A program made the position numbers and the translations under genes. A DNA stretch of 64,000 nt from assembly GCF_031583065.1 (NCBI RefSeq), contig NZ_CP134053.1:2790001-2854000 (forward strand). The letters run 5' to 3'. This stretch comes from Streptomyces sp. CGMCC 4.7035. GTDB taxonomy: Bacteria > Actinomycetota > Actinomycetes > Streptomycetales > Streptomycetaceae. This document shows positions 43,357-51,799 of the stretch, one piece after another. Position 1 is the first letter of the stretch. Every line of letters starts with the position of its first letter. The notes beneath the pieces are model-generated. The model saw only the letters and a program-made list of their open reading frames with translations, did no database searches and was not told where the DNA came from.

Positions 43357-44043
43357 ATGGGCATGACCGCGATCCGATTGCTCCTGGTCGACGACGACCC
43401 CCTCGTGCGGGCCGGACTGTCCTTCATGATGGGCGGTGCCGACGACATCGAGATCGTCGGCGAGGCCGCCGACGGCAACGAGGTCGAGGCTCTCGTCGAC
43501 CGCACCCGGCCGGACGTCGTCCTCATGGACATCCGGATGCCGACCGTCGACGGGCTGACCGCCACCGAGCTGGTCCGCCGCCGCGCGGACGCGCCCGAGG
43601 TCGTGGTCCTCACCACCTTCCACGCCGACGAGCAGGTGCTGCGGGCTCTGCGCGCGGGCGCCGCCGGGTTCGTGCTCAAGGACACCCCGCCCGCCGAGAT
43701 CCTGGACGCCGTACGGCGCGTCGCGGCCGGCGACCCGGTCCTTTCGCCCGCCGTGACCCGCCAGTTGATGGCGCACGCCGCCGGGACCGGGCCCGACAAC
43801 CGGCGGGCCACCGCCCGCGGCCGGATCGCCGCCCTCAACGACCGCGAACGCGAGGTCGCCGTCGCCGTAGGCCGGGGAGCCTCCAACGCCGAGATCGCGG
43901 CCCGGCTGTTCATGAGCGTCGCCACGGTCAAGACGCACGTCTCCCGCACTCTCGCCAAGCTCGGCCTCAACAACCGTGTGCAGATCGCCCTGTTGACGTA
44001 CGACGCGGGACTTCTGGAGGAGGACGGGGAGGGCGGGCACTGA
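43357..44043 (+). CDS. LuxR/NarL-family response regulator
   Basis: This 228-residue regulator has a receiver domain with LLLVDDDPLVRAGLSFMMGG, the phospho-acceptor Asp in VVLMDIRMPTVDG, Thr in VVVLTTFHADEQ and Lys in GFVLKDTPP. A C-terminal LuxR helix-turn-helix follows (LNDREREVAVAVGRGASNAE, MSVATVKTHVSRTLAKLGLN). It is the probable partner of the kinase at 40523, from which it is separated by an insertion of opposite-strand genes. GGAGAGGG precedes the ATG at 43357; ATG 43363 is an alternative. Confidence 0.92.
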   Translation: MGMTAIRLLLVDDDPLVRAGLSFMMGGADDIEIVGEAADGNEVEALVDRTRPDVVLMDIRMPTVDGLTATELVRRRADAPEVVVLTTFHADEQVLRALRAGAAGFVLKDTPPAEILDAVRRVAAGDPVLSPAVTRQLMAHAAGTGPDNRRATARGRIAALNDREREVAVAVGRGASNAEIAARLFMSVATVKTHVSRTLAKLGLNNRVQIALLTYDAGLLEEDGEGGH

Positions 44044-44072
44044 TCCGGGGCGCCGCCCGTTGGGGCGGTTGA

Positions 44073-44282
<210 letters not shown>

Positions 44283-44396
44283 GGGGCGTGCGGCTCGCCG
44301 GCCGGGTGCGGGTGCGGGGGCGCGGCATGGTGGCCGGGAGCACCGGCCCGGACCGGGCGGGCGGGTGAGGGTGCGGCGGTCCCAGCCTGGACCGGA

Positions 44397-44473
44397 CCCG
44401 GTCCGAGCCTGGGCCGAGCCCGGTCTGAGCCCGGTCTGAGCCGGGTCTGAGCCCGATCCAAGCCCGGTCCGGG
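44397..44473. repeat. Seven 11-bp tandem repeats
   Basis: Units of CCCGGTCTGAG type start at 44397, 44408, 44419, 44430, 44441, 44452 and 44463. An 11-base period is one helical turn. The rest of 44283–44656 shows no supportable gene. Confidence 0.75.
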
Positions 44474-44656
44474 CCGGACCCGGTACGGCCCCGAGGGCCG
44501 CCGCCGCGGCCGGAACCCCGCCCCGGATCTGTCCCTCCGGCAGGGCTGGGTGCGCGGCGAGGTCCGGTGCGCGGATTCCCGTAGAACCCCACGCCCCACG
44601 CGCGGGGAACACCCTCACGACCCACGGCGCGCGGTGAGAGGCCCGGCCGGGTGTGG

Positions 44657-45667
44657 TCAGTCGCGGATGCCCGCGATCTCGCCGAGGTTCACCGGGCGGC
44701 GCTCGTGGCGGGAGAGCTCGCAGGCCTCGGCGATACGCAGGGCCTGGAGGGCCTCGCGGCCGTCGCACGGGTTGGCGCGCTCACCGAGCACGACCTCGAC
44801 GAACGCGGCGACCTCGGCCTCGTACGCGGGCGCGAACCGCTCCAGGAAGCCGGTCCACGGCTTGTCCGCCGGAGGCGGTCCGGCCGATTCGGTCGAGGTG
44901 ATCGGCGTACGGTCGTCCAGGCCGACCGCGACCGTGTCCAGCTCGCCCGCCAGCTCCATGCGGACGTCATAGCCCGCGCCGTTGGTGCGCGTCGCCGTCG
45001 CCGTGGCCAGCGTGCCGTCCGCCAGCGTGAGGACGACCGCCGCCGTGTCGACGTCGTTCGCCTCGCGGTACATCGCCCCGCCGGCGTCGGACCCGGTCGC
45101 GTACACCTCGACGACCTCCTGGCCGGTCACCCAGCGCAGGATGTCGAAGTCGTGCACGAGGCAGTCGCGGTAGATGCCGCCGGAGACCGGCAGATACGCG
45201 GCCGGCGGCGGCGCCTGGTCGGCCGTCATCGCGCGGACCGTGTGGAGCCGCCCGAGCCGGCCGGAGCGTACGGCTTCCCGCGCGGTTGCGTAGCCCTTGT
45301 CGAAGCGGCGCTGGAAGCCCATCTGCAGAACCGTTCCGGCGGCGTCGACCTCGGCGAGCGCGGACAGTGTGCCCGGCAGGTCGACGGCTATGGGCTTCTC
45401 GCAGAACACCGGGAGCCCGGAGCGTGCTGCCCGACCGATCAGTTCGGCGTGGGCCGAGGTCGCCGCCGTGATGACCACGGCGTCCACGCCCCAGGTGAAG
45501 ATCTCGTCCACGCCGGGCGCCGCCGTCGCGCCGAGACCGTCCGCGAGCTCGTTGGCCCGGGCCGTGTCGACGTCGGTGATGATGAGCGAGCCGACCTCGC
45601 GGTGGCGGCTGAGCGTGGTCGCGTGGAACGTCCCGATACGACCCGCTCCGATGAGTCCGATGCGCAT
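44657..45667 (-). CDS. Gfo/Idh/MocA-family dehydrogenase (inositol 2-dehydrogenase-like)
   Basis: This 336-residue NAD(P)-dependent sugar/polyol dehydrogenase has the N-terminal Rossmann motif MRIGLIGAGRIGTFHATTLS, the signature lysine in GLPVFCEKPIAVDLPGT, MGFQRRFDKGYATAREAVRS and the catalytic-site helix GIYRDCLVHDFDILRWVTGQ with Asp and His. The pattern is close to myo-inositol 2-dehydrogenases. It is divergent from the GntR gene, and a nested palindrome lies between them. The start ATG 45667 excludes the open frame to 45703, which would cover the operator. Confidence 0.9.
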   Translation of the reverse strand: MRIGLIGAGRIGTFHATTLSRHREVGSLIITDVDTARANELADGLGATAAPGVDEIFTWGVDAVVITAATSAHAELIGRAARSGLPVFCEKPIAVDLPGTLSALAEVDAAGTVLQMGFQRRFDKGYATAREAVRSGRLGRLHTVRAMTADQAPPPAAYLPVSGGIYRDCLVHDFDILRWVTGQEVVEVYATGSDAGGAMYREANDVDTAAVVLTLADGTLATATATRTNGAGYDVRMELAGELDTVAVGLDDRTPITSTESAGPPPADKPWTGFLERFAPAYEAEVAAFVEVVLGERANPCDGREALQALRIAEACELSRHERRPVNLGEIAGIRD

Positions 45668-45693
45668 GGGAACAACCTGAGGGCGCACCCCCC

Positions 45694-45733
45694 GTTGTGT
45701 CAATGGATTGTCCGGACAACCGGACTACACAAC
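45694..45733. promoter_or_regulatory. Nested palindromic operator between dehydrogenase and GntR genes
   Basis: An inner perfect 12-mer TTGTCCGGACAA (45708–45719) and outer 7-bp arms GTTGTGT (45694–45700) and ACACAAC (45727–45733) share exactly the same centre, with seven-base spacers on each side. It overlaps the expected promoters of both divergent genes and is the likely site of the GntR-type protein. Confidence 0.7.
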
Positions 45734-45768
45734 TTCCCGTCAACAGGTGCCGGAGCTACGCTCGCCCC

Positions 45769-46533
45769 GTGCCGAAACCAGATGTGGATCCGACCGTCTC
45801 GCTCCAGCTCAGCGTCGACCGGAGCAGTCCGGTGCCGCTCTACTTCCAGTTGTCCCAGCAGCTGGAGGCCGCGATCGAGCACGGGGCGCTGACCCCGGGC
45901 AGCCTGCTGGGCAACGAGATCGAGCTGGCCGGACGGCTCGGCCTGTCCCGGCCCACCGTCCGTCAGGCCATCCAGTCCCTCGTCGACAAGGGCCTGCTCG
46001 TGCGCCGCCGCGGCGTCGGCACCCAGGTCGTGCACAGTCAGGTCAAGCGTCCGCTGGAGCTCAGCAGCCTGTACGACGACTTGGAGGCGGCTGGCCAGCG
46101 CCCCGCGACCCGAGTGCTCACGAACACCTTCGTGTCCGCCTCCGCCGAGGTCGCCGCCGCGCTCGGCGTGCCCGAGGGCATGGAGGTGCACCGCGTCGAG
46201 CGGCTGCGCCTGGCGCACGGCGAGCCGATGGCGTACCTGTGCAACTACCTGCCGGCCGGCCTCCTCGACCTGGAGACCGAGCAGCTGGAGGCGACCGGCC
46301 TCTACCGTCTGATGCGCGCCGCCGGTATCACCCTGCACAGCGCCCGGCAGTCCATCGGGGCCCGGGCGGCCACCCTCGTCGAGGGCGAACGGCTCGGCGA
46401 GCCCGAGGGTGCCCCGCTGCTCACCATGCAGCGCACGACCTTCGACGACACCGGTCGTGCCGTCGAGTTCGGCACTCACACCTACCGCGCCTCGCGCTAC
46501 TCGTTCGAGTTTCAGCTGCTCGTACGCTCCTGA
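45769..46533 (+). CDS. GntR/HutC-family regulator
   Basis: This 254-residue regulator has an N-terminal winged helix-turn-helix (VPLYFQLSQQLEAAIEHGAL, GNEIELAGRLGLSRPTVRQA, DKGLLVRRRGVGTQVV) and a UTRA ligand domain (ALGVPEGMEVHRVERLRLAH to FGTHTYRASRYSFEFQLLV). It probably represses the divergent dehydrogenase and the downstream sugar importer until a sugar or polyol (phosphate) binds. The GTG at 45769 has no close ribosome site and may be leaderless or uncertain. Confidence 0.9.
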   Translation: MPKPDVDPTVSLQLSVDRSSPVPLYFQLSQQLEAAIEHGALTPGSLLGNEIELAGRLGLSRPTVRQAIQSLVDKGLLVRRRGVGTQVVHSQVKRPLELSSLYDDLEAAGQRPATRVLTNTFVSASAEVAAALGVPEGMEVHRVERLRLAHGEPMAYLCNYLPAGLLDLETEQLEATGLYRLMRAAGITLHSARQSIGARAATLVEGERLGEPEGAPLLTMQRTTFDDTGRAVEFGTHTYRASRYSFEFQLLVRS

Positions 46534-46622
46534 GGAAACCGGGGCGCGCACCGTGCCGCGCGCCGCGCCGCCCCCCAACAGGGCCCTGACCTGCGGCGTC
46601 GATCAACGGTCGGCGATACTTG

Positions 46623-46640
46623 GTAGTTCAAAGCAACTAC
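46623..46640. promoter_or_regulatory. Inverted repeat upstream of the ABC transporter operon
   Basis: GTAGTT-caaagc-AACTAC lies 20 bases before the substrate-binding protein start. It differs from the operator at 45694, so a second regulator may act here. A further perfect 7-bp inverted repeat (CTCCTAG/CTAGGAG) lies inside the signal-peptide codons at 46693–46711. Confidence 0.45.
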
Positions 46641-46659
46641 GCATGAAGGGCACGGCTTC

Positions 46660-47664
46660 GTGGCACGGACTCGAACCTCGGCAACCATCGCGCTCCTAGC
46701 AGTGCTAGGAGTATTGCTGGTGGGGTGCAGCAGCCACGGCGGGAAGCGTGCCGAGGACGCCCGCGCGGTCGCCTCCGCCCAGGGCCGGGCCGCGGTGAAC
46801 ACGCCCCGCTGGACCTTCGCGATGATCACGCACTCCGGCGACGGTGACACCTTCTGGGACATCGTGCAGAGCGGCGCCAAGCAGGCCGCCGTCAAGGACA
46901 ACATCGACTTCCTGTACTCGCACAGCGCCGAGGCCCAGCAGCAGGCGCAGCTCGTGGACGCCGCGGTCGACCAGAAGGTCGACGGCATCATCGTCACCCT
47001 CGCCAAGCCCGACGCGATGAAGGCCGCCGTCGCCCGCGCGGAGAAGGCCGGCATCCCGGTGGTCACGGTGAACTCCGGCTCCGCCGAGTCCAAGGCGTTC
47101 GGCGCGCTCACCCACATCGGCCAGGACGAGACGGTCGCCGGCGAGGCCGTCGGCGACGAGCTCGACGAGCGTGGCAGGAAGAAGGCCCTGTGCGTGCTGC
47201 ACGAGCAGGGCAACGTGGGCCACGAACAGCGCTGCGCGGGCGTGAAGAAGACCTTCCACGGCACTGTGCAGAACCTCTACGTCAACGGCACCAACATGCC
47301 GGACGTGCAGTCCGCCATCGAGGCCAGGCTCCAGGCGGACCCGTCCATCGACACCGTGGTCACCCTTGGCGCTCCCTACGCCGACACCGCGGTGAAGGCC
47401 AGGTCCGACGCCGGCAGCCGGGCGGAGGTCGACACCTTCGACCTGAACGCGAAGGTGGCGGGCGAGCTGAAGGACGGCACCCTCGGCTTCGCCGTCGACC
47501 AGCAGCCCTACCTCCAGGGGTACGAGGCGGTCGACCAGCTCTGGCTCCACAAGTACAACGCCAATGACCTGGGCGGCGGCAAGCCGGTCCTCACCGGGCC
47601 GCAGATCGTCACCAAGGACCAGGCCGCGGCCCTTGAGGCGTTCACGAAGCGGGGAACGCGATGA
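46660..47664 (+). CDS. Sugar ABC transporter substrate-binding lipoprotein
   Basis: This 334-residue periplasmic-binding-protein-like (LacI/RbsB fold) lipoprotein has an N-terminal signal with lipobox LLVGCSSHGG. FAMITHSGDGDTFWDIVQSG, QKVDGIIVTLAKPDAMKAAV and LCVLHEQGNVGHEQRCAGVK follow, as in ribose/inositol-type binding proteins. Exported and lipid-anchored, it delivers the sugar to the permease. Its stop overlaps the permease start. Confidence 0.92.
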   Translation: MARTRTSATIALLAVLGVLLVGCSSHGGKRAEDARAVASAQGRAAVNTPRWTFAMITHSGDGDTFWDIVQSGAKQAAVKDNIDFLYSHSAEAQQQAQLVDAAVDQKVDGIIVTLAKPDAMKAAVARAEKAGIPVVTVNSGSAESKAFGALTHIGQDETVAGEAVGDELDERGRKKALCVLHEQGNVGHEQRCAGVKKTFHGTVQNLYVNGTNMPDVQSAIEARLQADPSIDTVVTLGAPYADTAVKARSDAGSRAEVDTFDLNAKVAGELKDGTLGFAVDQQPYLQGYEAVDQLWLHKYNANDLGGGKPVLTGPQIVTKDQAAALEAFTKRGTR

Positions 47665-48764
47665 CCGTGACGGCCTCGGCGTCCACGCCGGAAAAGCAAC
47701 CTCGAGAAAACCCTGAAAATCACCCGGAGACGCATCCGCGCAAGCAGGCGGACGAGCGGCTGCTGAGGACCTCGCCGCTGAAGCGGCTCCTCGGCCGGCC
47801 CGAGCTGGGCTCCGTGGTCGGAGCGCTCGCCGTCTTCCTGTTCTTCTCGATCGCCGCCGACAGCTTCCTGCGGGCCTCCAGCCTCAGCACGGTCCTGTAC
47901 GCGGCCTCGACGATCGGCATCATGGCCGTTCCGGTCGCGCTGCTGATGATCGGCGGCGAGTTCGACCTCTCCGCCGGCGTCCTGGTGACGTCGTCGGCGC
48001 TGATCTCGTCCATGTTCAGCTACCGGATGACCGCGAACGTGTGGGTCGGCGTCGGTGTGTCCCTGCTGGTCACGCTGGCGATCGGCGCCTTCAACGGCTT
48101 CGTGCTGACCCGGACGAGACTGCCGAGCTTCATCGTCACGCTCGGTACGTTCCTGATGCTGACCGGTATGAACCTCGGCTTCACCAAGCTGATCAGCGAC
48201 ACCGTCTCCACCAAGTCGATCTCCGACATGGACGGCTTCTCCTCGGCCAGGGCAGTGTTCGCCTCCACGCTCACAATCGGCGATGTCGCCTTCAAGGTCA
48301 CCATCCTGTGGTGGTGCGCCCTGGTCGCCCTCGCCTCCTGGATCCTGCTGCGCACCCGCTCCGGCAACTGGATCTTCGCGGTCGGCGGCAACAAGGACGC
48401 GGCCCGCGCCGTCGGCGTCCCGGTGCACAGGGTCAGGATCGGCCTCTACATGGGCGTCGCGCTCGGCGCCTGGATCTCCGGGCAGCACCTGCTGTTCTCG
48501 TACGACGTCGTGCAGTCCGGCGAGGGCGTCGGCAACGAGCTGATCTACATCATCGCCGCCGTCATCGGCGGCTGCCTGATCACTGGAGGCTACGGCTCAG
48601 CGGTCGGCTCGGCGGTGGGCGCGTTCATCTTCGGCATGACCAGCAAGGGCATCGTCTTCGCCCAGTGGAACCCCGACTGGTTCAAGTTCTTCCTCGGAGC
48701 GATGCTGCTCCTCGCGACCCTGCTCAACGCCTGGGTCCGCAAGCGTGCGGAGGCCACGACATGA
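47661..48764 (+). CDS. Sugar ABC transporter permease (RbsC-like)
   Basis: This 367-residue membrane protein has an unusually charged N-terminal tail ([20 protein letters not shown]) and then eight or more hydrophobic helices. The family motif region is [20 protein letters not shown], followed by [20 protein letters not shown] and [20 protein letters not shown]. It forms the channel of the importer. ATGA overlaps with both neighbours indicate an operon. Confidence 0.93.
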   Translation: MTVTASASTPEKQPRENPENHPETHPRKQADERLLRTSPLKRLLGRPELGSVVGALAVFLFFSIAADSFLRASSLSTVLYAASTIGIMAVPVALLMIGGEFDLSAGVLVTSSALISSMFSYRMTANVWVGVGVSLLVTLAIGAFNGFVLTRTRLPSFIVTLGTFLMLTGMNLGFTKLISDTVSTKSISDMDGFSSARAVFASTLTIGDVAFKVTILWWCALVALASWILLRTRSGNWIFAVGGNKDAARAVGVPVHRVRIGLYMGVALGAWISGQHLLFSYDVVQSGEGVGNELIYIIAAVIGGCLITGGYGSAVGSAVGAFIFGMTSKGIVFAQWNPDWFKFFLGAMLLLATLLNAWVRKRAEATT

Positions 48765-49573
48765 CGACGGATGTCACGGAGCGCACGGCGCTCGTCGATC
48801 TGGAGGACGTCGGCAAGCACTACGGCAACGTCCGCGCCCTCGACGGTGTGTCCCTGGAGGTTCACGCCGGGGAGATCACCTGCGTCCTCGGGGACAACGG
48901 CGCGGGCAAGTCGACCCTCATCAAGATCGTCGCGGGCCTTCACCAGCACGACGCGGGCACCTTCCGCATCGAGGGCGAGCAGATCCGCCTGTCCTCCCCG
49001 CGCCAGGCCCTGGACCGCGGGATCGCCACGGTCTACCAGGACCTCGCCGTGGTCCCGCTGATGCCCGTCTGGCGCAACTTCTTCCTCGGTTCCGAGCCGC
49101 GCAAGGGCGTGGGCCCCTTCAAGCGCATGGACGTCGACTTCATGCGGCGCACGACGCGCGAGGAACTCCTGCGCATGGGCATCGACCTGCGCGATGTCGA
49201 CCAGCCCATCGGGACCCTCTCGGGCGGCGAACGCCAGTGTGTGGCGATCGCACGGGCTGTGTACTTCGGGGCAAAGGTGCTGGTCCTCGACGAGCCGACG
49301 GCGGCACTGGGCGTGAAGCAGTCGGGTGTGGTCCTCAAATATGTGGCGACCGCACGGGACGCGGGCCTGGGTGTGGTCTTGATCACCCATAATCCGCATC
49401 ACGCATACCTGGTGGGTGACCGGTTCGTGCTGCTCAAGCGCGGCACGATGGTGGGCAGCCATACGCGGGACGAGATCACCCTGGAGGAGCTGACAAGCCA
49501 GATGGCAGGCGGCGACGAGCTGGAGGATCTCCGTCACGAGCTGGAACGCGACCTTGAAGGGCACGCCCGTTAG
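48761..49573 (+). CDS. Sugar ABC transporter ATP-binding protein
   Basis: This 270-residue ATPase has Walker [21 protein letters not shown], the Q-loop [15 protein letters not shown], the signature [20 protein letters not shown], Walker [13 protein letters not shown] and a switch His in [11 protein letters not shown]. It is the short single-domain version rather than the doubled ATPase common in ribose systems. It energises uptake by the preceding permease and is followed by a hairpin terminator. Confidence 0.94.
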   Translation: MTTDVTERTALVDLEDVGKHYGNVRALDGVSLEVHAGEITCVLGDNGAGKSTLIKIVAGLHQHDAGTFRIEGEQIRLSSPRQALDRGIATVYQDLAVVPLMPVWRNFFLGSEPRKGVGPFKRMDVDFMRRTTREELLRMGIDLRDVDQPIGTLSGGERQCVAIARAVYFGAKVLVLDEPTAALGVKQSGVVLKYVATARDAGLGVVLITHNPHHAYLVGDRFVLLKRGTMVGSHTRDEITLEELTSQMAGGDELEDLRHELERDLEGHAR

Positions 49574-49576
49574 GAG

Positions 49577-49596
49577 CGCGCCCTTCAAGGGGCGCG
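49577..49596. terminator. Hairpin after the ABC transporter operon
   Basis: CGCGCCC pairs with GGGCGCG around a six-base loop, four bases after the stop codon. Confidence 0.7.
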
Positions 49597-49628
49597 GGGC
49601 TGTACCGATATGCGGCTCCGCCGCGATG

Positions 49629-49730
49629 GGGGTCCCCCCTGTTCATGGGGGTCCCCCCTGCTCGAGCGAAGCCGAGAGCTTGGGGGAGAAGCCGAGAGCT
49701 TGGGGGAGAAGCCGAGAACTTGGGGGAGCG
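49629..49730. repeat. Intergenic repeat cluster with three 20-bp units
   Basis: Units gccgagagcttgggggagaa start at 49671, 49691 and 49711 (the third with two or three changes). They are preceded by two copies of GGGGGTCCCCCCTG. The motif resembles the CCCCCAAGCTCT hairpins common in Streptomyces intergenic DNA and in the MITE at 35.9 kb. The remaining gap to 49915 holds no gene I can support. Confidence 0.75.
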
Positions 49731-49915
49731 ACCGGCCGACGCGGACCCGCAGGGTCTCGACGGCCCGCAGCTCCCCCGGCCCGCTGCGGAGCGCCGTGGC
49801 TCCGCAGCGCTGGCACGACGGCCACGACGCACCCGCACCCGGCAGATGTCCCGTCCCCCAGCTCCCGCTCACCCTGCGGAGCAGCGCGCGGCGGCGTAGG
49901 GCAGAATCGGGCACG

Positions 49916-51061
49916 ATGAGCACCTACCGCGACTTCACCCACCGCGGCTCCGCCCGGGCCACCGTCCTGCGGACCGTAGGCACGCGCGAGCGCCGTTCCC
50001 ATCTGACGGCGCCACGCGTCCCCACGGTCGGCATCGACATCGGCGGTACGAAGGTGATGGCGGGCGTCGTCGACGCCGACGGCAACATCCTGGAGAAGGT
50101 CCGCACCGAGACGCCCGACAAGTCCAAGAGCCCCAAGGTCGTCGAGGACACCATCGTCGAGCTGGTCCTGGACCTCTCCGACCGGCACGACGTGCACGCC
50201 GTCGGCATCGGCGCGGCCGGCTGGGTGGACGCGGACCGCAACCGCGTCCTGTTCGCCCCGCACCTGTCCTGGCGCAACGAGCCCCTGCGCGACCGCCTCG
50301 CCGGGCGGCTCGCCGTCCCCGTCCTGGTCGACAACGACGCCAACGCGGCCGCCTGGGCCGAGTGGCGCTTCGGCGCCGGACGCGGCGAGGACCACCTCGT
50401 CATGATCACGCTCGGCACCGGCATCGGCGGCGCCATCCTGGAGGACGGCCAGGTCAAGCGCGGCAAGTTCGGTGTCGCCGGCGAGTTCGGGCATATGCAG
50501 GTCGTGCCCGGAGGCCACCGCTGCCCGTGCGGCAACCGCGGTTGCTGGGAGCAGTACAGCTCCGGCAACGCCCTGGTCCGCGAGGCCAAGGAACTGGCCG
50601 CCGCCGACTCTCCGGTGGCCTACGGGATCATCGAGCACGTCAAGGGCAACATCTCCGACATCAGCGGCCCGATGATCACCGAGCTGGCCCGCGAGGGCGA
50701 CGCGATGTGCATCGAGCTGCTCCAGGACATCGGCCAGTGGCTCGGCGTCGGCATCGCGAACCTGGCGGCGGCCCTCGACCCGTCCTGCTTCGTGATCGGC
50801 GGCGGCGTCTCGGCCGCCGACGACCTGCTGATCGGCCCTGCCCGCGACGCCTTCAAGCGCCACCTCACCGGCCGCGGCTACCGTCCCGAGGCCCGCATCA
50901 CCCGCGCCCAGCTCGGCCCCGAGGCCGGCATGGTCGGCGCCGCGGACCTCGCCCGGCTCGTCGCCCGCCGCTTCAGGCGCGCCAACCGACGCCGCGTGGA
51001 GCGGTACGAGCGCTACGAGCGGTACGCGGAGGCCCGCCGCACCACCAAGGGGACGTTGTGA
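49916..51061 (+). CDS. ROK-family sugar kinase (glucokinase-like)
   Basis: This 381-residue kinase phosphorylates a sugar with ATP. It has the phosphate loop TVGIDIGGTKVMAGVVDADG, VLVDNDANAAAWAEWRFGAG, LGTGIGGAILEDGQVKRGKF, the ROK zinc motif HRCPCGNRGCWEQYSSG and the ATP-binding FVIGGGVSAADDLLI. The C-terminus is arginine-rich and extended (RRVERYERYERYAEARR). It follows the ABC importer and may phosphorylate the imported sugar. Its last base pairs overlap the next gene. Confidence 0.92.
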   Translation: MSTYRDFTHRGSARATVLRTVGTRERRSHLTAPRVPTVGIDIGGTKVMAGVVDADGNILEKVRTETPDKSKSPKVVEDTIVELVLDLSDRHDVHAVGIGAAGWVDADRNRVLFAPHLSWRNEPLRDRLAGRLAVPVLVDNDANAAAWAEWRFGAGRGEDHLVMITLGTGIGGAILEDGQVKRGKFGVAGEFGHMQVVPGGHRCPCGNRGCWEQYSSGNALVREAKELAAADSPVAYGIIEHVKGNISDISGPMITELAREGDAMCIELLQDIGQWLGVGIANLAAALDPSCFVIGGGVSAADDLLIGPARDAFKRHLTGRGYRPEARITRAQLGPEAGMVGAADLARLVARRFRRANRRRVERYERYERYAEARRTTKGTL

Positions 51062-51657
51062 CGGCCGCGGCCTCGATACCGCGTCAGTCGTCACCGCCGG
51101 ACGAGCCCCCGCGGCCCCCGGAGGGCCGGGGGCACATGATCCGCCGCCGGGCGCTCACCCTGCTGATCATCGTGCTGCTCATCGGCGTCCCCGCCGGATA
51201 CCTGGTGATCTCCGCCAACCAGAGCCGCGACAGCGGCAAGGTCAAGGAGGCGAAGTACTCGGCGACCGGCCTCACGGCCGGCTGGCCCTCGCGCGTGCAG
51301 CGCCGCCTCTACCAGGTGCCGGTCCCGCACCCGGCGGCGCAGGTCGCGTACTACGAGACGAACAACTGGAAGACCAGCCGCCTCTATGTGCAGTTCCAGA
51401 CCACGAACGCCGGCCTGGACGCGTTCCTGGAGGAACTGGGTGTCAGCCGGGCGCAGCTGAAGAAGGACGACATCGCCATCAGCGACCGTGACCAGAGCGT
51501 CACCGGCTGGAAGTTCTCGGGGCCCGGTTCCCGGCCCGCCCCCTATTTCGGGTTCGTCCACGAGCAGAAGAACCCGAAACCCACGCAGGACGTGGTCGTG
51601 AACACGTCCAACCCGACGTACCCCATGGTGTACGTCGTCTCGCGCACGGTTCCCTGA
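51058..51657 (+). CDS. Membrane-anchored hypothetical protein
   Basis: The 199-residue protein has a cytoplasmic Pro-rich N-terminus, one transmembrane segment (ALTLLIIVLLIGVPAGYLVI, about residues 32–51) and an extracytoplasmic domain with VAYYETNNWKTSRLYVQFQT and YFGFVHEQKNPKPTQDVVVN. The family is not recognised, though it looks conserved in Streptomyces. The GTG start overlaps the ROK stop in a GTGA. Confidence 0.82.
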   Translation: MTAAASIPRQSSPPDEPPRPPEGRGHMIRRRALTLLIIVLLIGVPAGYLVISANQSRDSGKVKEAKYSATGLTAGWPSRVQRRLYQVPVPHPAAQVAYYETNNWKTSRLYVQFQTTNAGLDAFLEELGVSRAQLKKDDIAISDRDQSVTGWKFSGPGSRPAPYFGFVHEQKNPKPTQDVVVNTSNPTYPMVYVVSRTVP

Positions 51658-51799
51658 CCGGGCGAACCCCGGCCCGGTCGCAGGGGCGCCGCCCCGGAGG
51701 CGGACCGGGCGACAAGAGGCGTCGGGGCCGATTGTCAGACCCCGCCCGTAGAGTCGAAGACGATCGATCCGACACACGGGCGGGAGGTGAACAGGGCGT

